Shown here in pieces: positions 32,790-38,885 of a DNA stretch of 38,885 bases; position 1 is the first letter of the stretch, and each line of letters opens with the position of its first letter. The position numbers were made by a program, and so were the translations under genes. The stretch spans positions 1 to 38,885 of the forward strand of contig CAYXVB010000011.1 in assembly GCA_964467785.1 (NCBI GenBank). The letters run 5' to 3'. This stretch comes from CAYXVB01 sp964467785 (GTDB lineage: Bacteria; Bdellovibrionota; UBA1018). The notes below the pieces were generated by a model. The model saw only the letters and a program-made list of their open reading frames with translations. It ran no database searches and was not told the DNA's origin.

Positions 32790-33584
32790 TTAGCAGCCGA
32801 GCGCTTCGGGCGATGCGCCCACGCTGGAGAATCCTCCGTCGCTGTAGATGTTCTGCATGGTCACCCGACGAGTGAGATCGGAAAATAAAGCGATGCAAAG
32901 ATCCGCGCAATCATCGGCGGTGGCATTGCCGAGGGGCGACATCTTTTCCGCGAAATTAAACATTTCCTCAAACCCAGCGATCCCGCTTCCTGCGGTAGTC
33001 ACGGTCGGGGACTGCGAGATCGTATTGACGCGGACTTTGCACTTTTTTCCAAAATAATAGCCAAAGGTGCGAGCAATTGACTCGAGCAGCGCCTTTGCGT
33101 CATTCATGTCATTATACTTGGGGAAGGTCCGCTGCGCCGCGATGAAGCTCAGGCCTAGGATCGAACCCCCCTCGTTCATCAGATCGCGATTATACGCGAC
33201 GCTCATCATCTTATGGAAGGAGACGGCCGAGACATCGAGAGTCTTGTTCAGCCAGTCGTAATTGAGGTCGGTATAGGGCTTGTCTTTGCGCACATTAGGA
33301 GACATGCCGATCGAATGGAGCATGAAGTCGATTTTACCGAAGCGCTTCTCGACCTCATCAAACAGGATTTTTAGGTCGCCGGCATCCGTCGCATCCGCCG
33401 GGATGACGTCAGAGTCGATGGTCTTGGCAAGCTCCTTGATCGAGCCCAGCCGCAGCGCGACCGGAGCGTTGGTCAGGAGGACTTGAGCGCCATTCTCATA
33501 GGCCTTTTTCGCGACCTTCCATGCAATCGACGACTCGTCGAGCGCTCCGGTGATCAGACCTTTTTTTCCTTCAAGCAGCTTCAT
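32790..33584 (-). CDS. fabI: Enoyl-ACP reductase (FabI)
   Basis: NADH-dependent enoyl-ACP reductase for the last step of each fatty-acid elongation cycle, cytoplasmic. ATG 33584 gives MKLLEGKKGLITGALDESSI, the expected start, with AGAGG upstream. The active-site Tyr-Lys pair is Y157 and K164 (YX6K). The first tyrosine of the motif (Y146 in E. coli) is Phe here (F147 in LSFIAAQR). The C-terminal MSPLGNATADDCAD and MQNIYSDGGFSS motifs are typical. The sequence style, with TNAPVALRLG and IAAQRxFPKYND, resembles FabI from Bacteroidota more than enteric FabI. 264 aa is the normal length. Confidence 0.95.
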   Translation of the reverse strand: MKLLEGKKGLITGALDESSIAWKVAKKAYENGAQVLLTNAPVALRLGSIKELAKTIDSDVIPADATDAGDLKILFDEVEKRFGKIDFMLHSIGMSPNVRKDKPYTDLNYDWLNKTLDVSAVSFHKMMSVAYNRDLMNEGGSILGLSFIAAQRTFPKYNDMNDAKALLESIARTFGYYFGKKCKVRVNTISQSPTVTTAGSGIAGFEEMFNFAEKMSPLGNATADDCADLCIALFSDLTRRVTMQNIYSDGGFSSVGASPEALGC

Positions 33585-33673
33585 GCGGGTAGGGCCTCTT
33601 TCGAAGCCAAACCTAATCAGAGCCCGAGAGGAAGGCAACAAAAACCTCTCACCCATCATGCACAGGATGGCGC

Positions 33674-35131
33674 TCAGTATTGGCAGTTTGCGTTGTAATT
33701 GGCGAGCTGGGTCCCGTATTTTGCGGCAAGCTTGCACTCGAGCGTCCGGCGCTGGTTATCGCCGATCTCGTTGTTGTAAACGAGGACCTCGGCGATATCG
33801 CCCAAAAAGAAGCTACTGCCACTTCCGTCAGCGCCGATCGACACGCCGTTGTGTCCGGCTAACGCGCCGGGAGTGGCGTTCATGGGTCCGGTATCGGCGA
33901 GGACATTGTCGACATAAAGCTCAACGCGGGACCCACCACTGGTCCGCCAGACCAAGCTGTAAACATGCCAGGCACCGGGAAGAGCGGAATACTTAGTGGA
34001 CATCACGGGAGCGCCACCCGAGTCATAGAGCCAGCCATCGATACCGCCGGTCGAGTTGGATTTCATCCCGATGAAATTGTTGGAGCCACCCATGCAGCAG
34101 GACGAGACGTTCTCCGCATACATCGCGAGATGACTTGCGGAATTGGCGGGCAGGGCGACCACGATCACCGTCCGGCCAGCACTGAGCAGATTCGGGTTGT
34201 TGGCCGGGCCCTTCATATAGGAAGCCTGATCGAAATGTGCCACCGGCCTGCCATTGGGCAGCGGAAGGTTACCCTGGGTAAACGCGTTGGATTTGGCCAC
34301 GCGGACAGTACCCGCGACAGTAGTGGGATGCAGCGCACTACTGGAGCGGTCGTTCCAGCTCGGCAGGGAATTACCATCCGTAAAGCTCGCCAGATCGTCC
34401 GAGCTCAGCCAGAGCGAAAGGCCACCGACGGCATTGGGATCGAACCCGCTCCCAGTTCCGGTCCCAGTCCCAGTCCCGTTCGAATTACATTTGAACATCA
34501 CGGCCGGATTGGCCGGATCATAGGTCGGAGCGAGTGTAACCGTCGTATCCGCGAAGATATCCTTGGTCGTCCTGGCCAACTCGATCGGGTCGCCGAGATC
34601 GACATGCACTCCCGGCGTGCCGGTCGCTTCAGCGAGCTTGTTCATCCTGCCGATCTCCTCGAGATCGGGGCAGACGCCCGAAGAGCCGGCCATGACGCCG
34701 ATCAGCTGAATGAGGCGATTGCTTCCGGAGGCGACTTTCATCTGTACGGTGCCGCCGCTCGCGCTCACGAGACCACCAAAGTGACCAGGCCTGGAAGGCA
34801 TCCCCGGTCCGCCTTGGAAATTACTGCAGATGTATCCGTCATTGATGTCTGGAGCCGAAACCATCACGCCATAACAGCTAAAGGCGCGCCAATCCGTGGG
34901 ATTGGGGACTGACAACCAGCTCTGATCGCCGCCAAGTCGAGGCGAAATGAAGCTCCGGTCCGGTTGAAGATAAGATGCGTTCACCCTGGATTCCCGCAGA
35001 TCGGGGATGCGGATAGTGAGCCCCGTGGACGGAGCGTCCAGCGCGCATGAGACCGCTCCCGACGCTACCAGCGTCAGGGCGAATGCTCGGATGAGGAGGG
35101 CCTGGTTCCGGACAAAGCGCAAACGTACCAT
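33674..35131 (-). CDS. LamG/concanavalin-like lipoprotein (485 aa)
   Basis: The signal region ends in LVASGAVSC, with AVSC as a lipobox-like site. An N-terminal domain (to about residue 215) contains paired Cys and the SCYGVMVSAPDINDGYICS segment. A Gly-Thr linker follows (about 219-228), encoded by short CCCAGT-like repeats. The C-terminal domain (about 229-485) starts with GGLSLWLSSDDLASFTDG and runs through VVALPANSASHLAMYA, WHVYSLVWRTSGGS and FFLGDIAEVLVYNNEI, the classic LamG/concanavalin A jelly-roll pattern seen in surface proteins. Probably binds a surface carbohydrate or forms part of an external structure. ATG 35131 is chosen as it leads the hydrophobic stretch; the frame is open 20 codons upstream. 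Confidence 0.85.
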   Translation of the reverse strand: MVRLRFVRNQALLIRAFALTLVASGAVSCALDAPSTGLTIRIPDLRESRVNASYLQPDRSFISPRLGGDQSWLSVPNPTDWRAFSCYGVMVSAPDINDGYICSNFQGGPGMPSRPGHFGGLVSASGGTVQMKVASGSNRLIQLIGVMAGSSGVCPDLEEIGRMNKLAEATGTPGVHVDLGDPIELARTTKDIFADTTVTLAPTYDPANPAVMFKCNSNGTGTGTGTGSGFDPNAVGGLSLWLSSDDLASFTDGNSLPSWNDRSSSALHPTTVAGTVRVAKSNAFTQGNLPLPNGRPVAHFDQASYMKGPANNPNLLSAGRTVIVVALPANSASHLAMYAENVSSCCMGGSNNFIGMKSNSTGGIDGWLYDSGGAPVMSTKYSALPGAWHVYSLVWRTSGGSRVELYVDNVLADTGPMNATPGALAGHNGVSIGADGSGSSFFLGDIAEVLVYNNEIGDNQRRTLECKLAAKYGTQLANYNANCQY

Positions 35132-35216
35132 ATCCTTGAATGGTACTCCCTGGCCGGGTCCCTGCACAGGGGGCATGCTTTGCCCAGGCATTCCGCAAGC
35201 TTTCAGTGATGACTGT

Positions 35217-35696
35217 TTAATCTCTGTACAGAGCCATGCCCAGGCAACGGGAAATCGTCTCGGGCGAGAAACCCCGGCGCATCAGCGCTTCGTAGGCCTT
35301 GCGCTTCTCGTTCGGGTCGGTCTTCGCGTTTGGGTAACGTCGCTCGAGAATGGATTCGATCGCCGCCCTCTCGCCGTCTTGGGAGGCATCGGCGTAAAGC
35401 TTGCGAACCTCGTTCATGGGGAGGGCCACGCCTTTGGCGCGCAAACGCTGAGCCACTTTCATCGGTCCCTTGTCGCGGATGAACTGCTCGCGCGCGATCG
35501 CGCCCGCAAAGCGCACCTCGCTCAGCGACCCTTCGGCGACCAGCGCCTCGACGACTTCGCGGGCAACCGCTTCGTCATGCCCCTTGCGCTTGAGGTACTG
35601 GCGCATTTCGGCAGCGCTGTACTCGCGTACACCGAGACGTCCCAGGGCCTGCCAGCGTGCTTTTTCGCGTGGGTCTTGTCCGTCGTCACCGACCAT
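35217..35696 (-). CDS. recX: Regulatory protein RecX
   Basis: RecX binds RecA filaments and limits their activity. The 159-aa length and triple-helical-repeat pattern fit: ALGRLGVREYSAAEMRQYLK, VVEALVAEGSLSEVRFAGA, FIRDKGPMKVAQRLRAKGV and YEALMRRGFSPETI are the family's repeated helices. recA is not adjacent, unlike in many bacteria. It is divergent from the GIY-YIG gene by 35 bases. Confidence 0.92.
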   Translation of the reverse strand: MVGDDGQDPREKARWQALGRLGVREYSAAEMRQYLKRKGHDEAVAREVVEALVAEGSLSEVRFAGAIAREQFIRDKGPMKVAQRLRAKGVALPMNEVRKLYADASQDGERAAIESILERRYPNAKTDPNEKRKAYEALMRRGFSPETISRCLGMALYRD

Positions 35697-35731
35697 GACA
35701 CTGTGTTAGCAGGCACAGGGAAAGGTCTCAA

Positions 35732-36565
35732 GTGGCGCTCAAGACGTTTGACCGAAAATTCGGCGCGAAATTTGTTTCGGAACTTCCGGCCAAGCCGGGC
35801 GTTTACCGCGTTTTCGACCTGGAAGACCAACTGGTCTACGTCGGCAAAGCCAAGAACCTGCGTCGCCGGCTCGCCCAATACCGGAACGCCAAACGCTGCC
35901 GCAAGCACCGCAAGATGAAGTCCATTGTCGCGGATGCCGCCCGCATCGAGTTCGATGTCTGCGACACGGAACTTGACGCGCTATTGCTCGAAACCCGGTT
36001 AATCCAGAGTCATCGACCCAAATGGAACGTGGAGGGCGCGTTTTCGTTCCTTTATCCCATGATCGGGATGAAAGCCGAGAACGGCGCGGTACGCTTTTGC
36101 TTCACTACGAAACCCGAGGAATGCGAAGGCTTTGAGTGGCACGGCGCTTACCGGTCGCGCTTCCTCACATCGGAGGCCTTTTTCGGGCTGATGAAGCTGT
36201 TGAAGTATGTCGGGCATCGGGTCCCTGGCAAGGCGCGCGGGACAGGCTCTCGTTCCTATGTGTTTTCGTTCAGGCGACTTCCGGAAGAAACGCTCCCACA
36301 ATGGAGCGGTTTCTGGAAAGGTGAGACACGCGAAGCGCTCGAAAAGCTGGTTTTCGCGCTGCTCGAGAACGCCGGCGCTCGCAGACAGAAGAGCGATGTT
36401 GAAGAGCATCTCAAAGCAGTCGACCGATTCTGGAAGCACGAAGCGAGACGCCTGGCTAAGGCCTGCAAAGCGGCGGGCTATGAACGTTATCCCGTGCCGC
36501 AGGCGGACCGGGACCTCATCTTCATTCGCAGCCGCTTTTCCCACGAAAAGGAACTCAAACCATGA
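35732..36565 (+). CDS. GIY-YIG endonuclease, Cho/UvrC-N-terminal type
   Basis: This 277-aa protein has the GIY-YIG nuclease domain: KPGVYRVFDLEDQLVYVGKA (the two Tyr), LRRRLAQY (catalytic Arg) and ETRLIQSHRPKWN (metal-binding Glu). The UvrC helix-hairpin-helix and RNase H-like C-terminus are missing, as in the Cho endonuclease that makes the 3' incision in nucleotide excision repair. The C-terminal 150 residues are not recognised. AAAGG six bases before GTG 35732 decides the start. The stop overlaps the dtd ATG (ATGA), so the two are co-translated. Confidence 0.85.
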   Translation: MALKTFDRKFGAKFVSELPAKPGVYRVFDLEDQLVYVGKAKNLRRRLAQYRNAKRCRKHRKMKSIVADAARIEFDVCDTELDALLLETRLIQSHRPKWNVEGAFSFLYPMIGMKAENGAVRFCFTTKPEECEGFEWHGAYRSRFLTSEAFFGLMKLLKYVGHRVPGKARGTGSRSYVFSFRRLPEETLPQWSGFWKGETREALEKLVFALLENAGARRQKSDVEEHLKAVDRFWKHEARRLAKACKAAGYERYPVPQADRDLIFIRSRFSHEKELKP

Positions 36566-36999
36566 TTGCCGTCATCCAAAGAGTGCATGAAGCCTCCGTC
36601 AGCGTCGAAGGCGAGGCGGTATCCCGCATCGGCAAGGGCATCCTCACGCTGCTTGGGGTCGAAAACGGCGACACCGAGGAACAACTGGCACGGATGGTCG
36701 ACAAGATCATCGGTCTCCGAATCTTCGAAGATCAGGCGGGGAAGATGAACCTCTCCCTTAAAGACATCCAGGGAGAGCATCTCCTGGTTTCTCAGTTCAC
36801 CCTGGCGGGGGACTGCAACTCCGGCCGGCGCCCCTCCTTCACGACTGCCGAAAAACCGGCCCGCGCCAAGGAGCTCTACGAAAAGGGAATCGACCTGAGT
36901 CGAGAGGCCGGAATCGTGACCTATGGAGGAGTTTTCCAGGCGGACATGAAGGTTTCCCTTACGAATGATGGACCTGTCACTTTCGTTTTGAGGACTTAG
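36562..36999 (+). CDS. dtd: D-aminoacyl-tRNA deacylase
   Basis: Dtd removes D-amino acids (and Gly) from mischarged tRNAs in the cytoplasm. The two hallmark motifs are present: SQFTLAGDC (SQFTL) and NDGPVTF (GP-cis Pro). The N-terminus MIAVIQRVHEASV and length of 145 aa are textbook. It is coupled to the upstream nuclease gene. Confidence 0.97.
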   Translation: MIAVIQRVHEASVSVEGEAVSRIGKGILTLLGVENGDTEEQLARMVDKIIGLRIFEDQAGKMNLSLKDIQGEHLLVSQFTLAGDCNSGRRPSFTTAEKPARAKELYEKGIDLSREAGIVTYGGVFQADMKVSLTNDGPVTFVLRT

Positions 37000-37041
37000 A
37001 CGCGTCTCCAAAAAACGGTAGTAGCTGTCGGTAAATCGATT

Positions 37042-37053
37042 TATAATAATTCT
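37042..37053 (+). promoter_or_regulatory. TATAAT box close to the cheX-like start
   Basis: TATAAT (37042-37047) lies only six bases before ATG 37054, with no Shine-Dalgarno between. If used, transcription would begin at or within a base or two of the start codon, giving a leaderless mRNA. No good -35 is seen at 16-18 bases upstream. Confidence 0.35.
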
Positions 37054-37551
37054 ATGAGCGTTGAAACTGTGCATCACCTGGTCATCGACGAAGATCTGAT
37101 CGCCACCGCGATTCGTTCCGTGGAGACTGCGTTTCTCGAGCTCTTTGCTTGCAAGGTCAAGGCAGGAGAGCACTCGATCCATGCCGCCTACAACAGCCGC
37201 GGGGATATCTCGGGAATATTGGGCATGGTCCAGGACCGGGTCGAGGCGACGCTCGTCATCACGCTGGAAGCCAACACCATCTGCAAAGTGCTCGGTCGAT
37301 TGTACGACAAGGAATTTACGGAGATCAACGAGTCCGTCAAGCAAGGAGTCGGGGAGCTCACCAACATCATCTACGCCGGGATGAAGAAAACCCTGAATCT
37401 GAAGGGCTACAAATTTCGAATGTCCATTCCCACGGTAGTCGTCGGCCACGACCACTCCGTATACAACCTGCACCAGGGCGAAACGTTGGTCATCCCCTTC
37501 GTAAGCGACGACGGAGGGTTCTTCGTTGAGATCGCGCTCCAGAAACTTTGA
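37054..37551 (+). CDS. CheX-like phosphatase domain protein (165 aa)
   Basis: CheX-type proteins dephosphorylate response regulators such as CheY using an ExxN pair. Here it is E101 and N104 in GVGELTNIIYAGMK, followed by the family's KxLN..GY region. The rest gives the alpha/beta fold of CheX (VEATLVITLEANTICKVLG; GETLVIPFVSDDGG). It is a single domain without receiver. No other chemotaxis gene is present in the window. Its end overlaps the PLD gene start by 26 bases. Confidence 0.9.
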   Translation: MSVETVHHLVIDEDLIATAIRSVETAFLELFACKVKAGEHSIHAAYNSRGDISGILGMVQDRVEATLVITLEANTICKVLGRLYDKEFTEINESVKQGVGELTNIIYAGMKKTLNLKGYKFRMSIPTVVVGHDHSVYNLHQGETLVIPFVSDDGGFFVEIALQKL

Positions 37552-38149
37552 TTTACGGCTGATTCCGCTTCTGCTTGCCGCGATCTCGACGTTCGCTGTT
37601 TTGGCGCCGATCGACGCTTGCGCCCGCCCAGTCGCCAAAAAAGAACGCGGACTGGTGGAGACTCTGCTCGTCCCAGCTCCCAAGGACCGCGAGGTCTGCT
37701 TCAGCCCTGATGAACCTTGCGACGTCAAGCTTGCCAAGTTCGTCATGTCGGCCGAAAAGTCGCTCGATATCGCTATCTACGATCTCAATCTCGCGCCCAT
37801 GACGAATCATTTCCTGGACGCGGCAAAAAAAGGCCTCAAAGTCAGAGTCCTCGTCGACCGCAGGCAAGCGATGACCGAGAAATCGCTGGTTCCGAAGCTC
37901 GTCGCCTCCGGCGCCGACGTGCGACTGGGCAAACAGCGCGGGATCATGCACAACAAATTCGTGATCGTGGACGGCAAGATGATTGAAACAGGCTCTTTCA
38001 ACTTCACGAACGGCGCCGCCTTTTCCAACAACGAGAACCAGCTCTACCTCGCCGATCCAGCGATCGTGAAGCGCTACAGGGATCGCTTCGAAGAGCTTTG
38101 GGAGCGCGCCGATTCCAGTTCCAAACTGAAAAGATCCCGCGACCGCTAA
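37526..38149 (+). CDS. Secreted phospholipase D-family protein with a single HKD motif
   Basis: The N-terminus is a signal peptide (LRLIPLLLAAISTFAVLAPI, possible cleavage after ACA). The PLD catalytic motif is MHNKFVIVDGKMIETGSFNF with H142, K144 and D149. One motif per 207-aa chain means the enzyme should work as a homodimer, like Nuc-type nucleases and small phosphodiesterases. ALDIAIYDLN-type and KVRVLVDRRQAM segments match the Nuc family. TTG 37526 is supported by GGAGG about 8 bases upstream. Probable periplasmic or extracellular nuclease or phospholipase. It overlaps the cheX-like gene. Confidence 0.9.
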   Translation: MRSRSRNFDLRLIPLLLAAISTFAVLAPIDACARPVAKKERGLVETLLVPAPKDREVCFSPDEPCDVKLAKFVMSAEKSLDIAIYDLNLAPMTNHFLDAAKKGLKVRVLVDRRQAMTEKSLVPKLVASGADVRLGKQRGIMHNKFVIVDGKMIETGSFNFTNGAAFSNNENQLYLADPAIVKRYRDRFEELWERADSSSKLKRSRDR

Positions 38150-38165
38150 AGAGAAAGAGTCATTT

Positions 38166-38885
38166 TCAGGCGGCCCGATGCCTGGTGGGGGCTTGGCTTG
38201 TCATGAAATAGTGGCCAAACCATTCGGATGCGAGCCGACTGACCTGCTCCATCGCCCCGAATTCCTCAAATAGATGGCCGGCGCCTTCGATGATTCTGAG
38301 ATCCGCGTGCGGAAGCCGCGCCATGGCCCATCGGTTGAGCTCGAGTACGATGTCATCGGCTCCCCCGACAATAAGCAGCGTGGGCGGAATGGCCCGCCGG
38401 GACGCGTGGCGAATCGCCGGCGAAAGATCCACGCGCCCTCCGCGCGAGACGATCGCGACGATTTCGGCCTGCGGGTCCGCGGCCGCGCTGAGAGCCGCGG
38501 CAGCCCCGGTGCTGGCTCCGAAGTACCCGATCGGTAACCCTCGGGTCTCGCGCACCTCGCGGACCCAGCGTGTGGCCGCCAACAGCCGTCCTGCAAGCAA
38601 AGGAACATCGAAAACATTGCCCCTGAAACGCGCTTCGTTCTCCGCCAGGAGGTCAAAAAGCAGCGTCGCGAACCCGCACGCGTTCAGCACTTGGGCGATC
38701 TTCCGATTTCTCGGACTAAAGCGCCCGCTTCCGCTCCCATGCGCGAAGATGACCACTCCAAGCGGCTCGCGCGGCACAGTCAAGATACTAGGCAACTCGA
38801 CGCCGGCTTGCACTTGGATCGTCGAATCGATGACTCGTGGATACCGAGTCAAGATTTCGACCACCTCGTCGTCCGAGGTCTGGGA
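38166..38885 (-). CDS. Alpha/beta hydrolase (dienelactone-hydrolase-like), C-terminal part of a probable phosphoribosyltransferase fusion
   Basis: The hydrolase fold shows the oxyanion region VVIFAHGSGSGRFSPRN, nucleophile elbow GASTGAAAALS (Ser), acid in GGADDIVLE and His in GAGHLFEEFG. A GTG at 38864 could start a 232-aa protein, but the frame is open to the window edge and reads SQTSDDEVVEIL before it. That resembles the C-terminus of COG1926-type phosphoribosyltransferases, which occur fused to this hydrolase. I therefore treat it as incomplete at its 5' end. Its substrate is unknown; such fusions are found in stress-related contexts. Confidence 0.85.
   Translation of the reverse strand, partial: SQTSDDEVVEILTRYPRVIDSTIQVQAGVELPSILTVPREPLGVVIFAHGSGSGRFSPRNRKIAQVLNACGFATLLFDLLAENEARFRGNVFDVPLLAGRLLAATRWVREVRETRGLPIGYFGASTGAAAALSAAADPQAEIVAIVSRGGRVDLSPAIRHASRRAIPPTLLIVGGADDIVLELNRWAMARLPHADLRIIEGAGHLFEEFGAMEQVSRLASEWFGHYFMTSQAPTRHRAA

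Noticed and set aside
34440..34490. Short CCCAGT-type repeats as a regulatory array
   Set aside because: They lie in frame in the LamG-like lipoprotein and encode a Gly-Thr linker, so protein function explains them.

Overview
The window is about 38.9 kb of moderately GC-rich DNA from a Gram-negative bacterium. Evidence for that is the Sec signal peptides and lipobox-like sequences, a DctP-type periplasmic binding protein, two SBP-dependent ABC importers, and a CheX-type chemotaxis phosphatase. The FabI is of the form familiar from Bacteroidota (YX6K with IAAQR). Together with RecX, Dtd, CheX and lectin-like lipoproteins this points loosely to a deltaproteobacterial or Bdellovibrionota-like lineage; the placement is inference. 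No rRNA, tRNA, IS element or CRISPR array was seen.

Layout. (1) 1-2562: the 3' end of ahcY with a strong terminator, a secreted protein of unknown function (minus strand) and a small Cys-rich secreted protein. (2) 2861-28412: a dense block of about 25 kb that looks like one specialised biosynthesis and cell-surface locus. It opens with a Dlt-like set in tandem, with overlapping stop and start codons: ANL adenylating enzyme, acyl carrier protein, MBOAT O-acyltransferase, SGNH/DltD-like protein. Next comes a 68-aa peptide that looks like a RiPP precursor and ends in Tyr, surrounded by a radical SAM enzyme with a partial SPASM domain, a PqqD-like recognition protein, a full radical SAM/SPASM enzyme and a HemN-like radical SAM enzyme. 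A GT4 glycosyltransferase and an unknown protein follow. Then there is a minus-strand operon for a NitT/TauT-type ABC importer plus an orphan DctP binding protein. A plus-strand operon then runs: degenerate SGNH protein, unknown membrane-anchored protein, half-length ketosynthase-like protein, second ACP, intact ketosynthase, degenerate SDR, second NitT/TauT-type importer (SBP, ATPase, permease) and second ANL enzyme. A convergent second MBOAT-like protein closes the block. (3) 28413-35131: accessory surface genes (small secreted protein, a TIM-barrel-like lipoprotein with three Ig-like repeats, a LamG-like lipoprotein), an SMR transporter, a HupE/UreH-like metal transporter, and fabI. (4) 35217-38885: ordinary housekeeping genes (recX, a Cho-like GIY-YIG nuclease, dtd, cheX-like, a single-HKD PLD protein) and the C-terminal part of a probable phosphoribosyltransferase/hydrolase fusion.

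How the genes may work together (inference). The two ANL enzymes, two ACPs and one KS with its degenerate partner would activate and perhaps extend an acyl group. The MBOAT and SGNH proteins would move it across or onto something at the cell envelope. The PqqD-like protein and the radical SAM enzymes would rebuild the small peptide, possibly at its C-terminal Tyr as in mycofactocin, with the GT adding sugar. The three binding proteins suggest uptake of a precursor or re-uptake of the product. No exporter or dedicated peptidase is visible. I know of no described system with this combination, so the block is the main point of interest.
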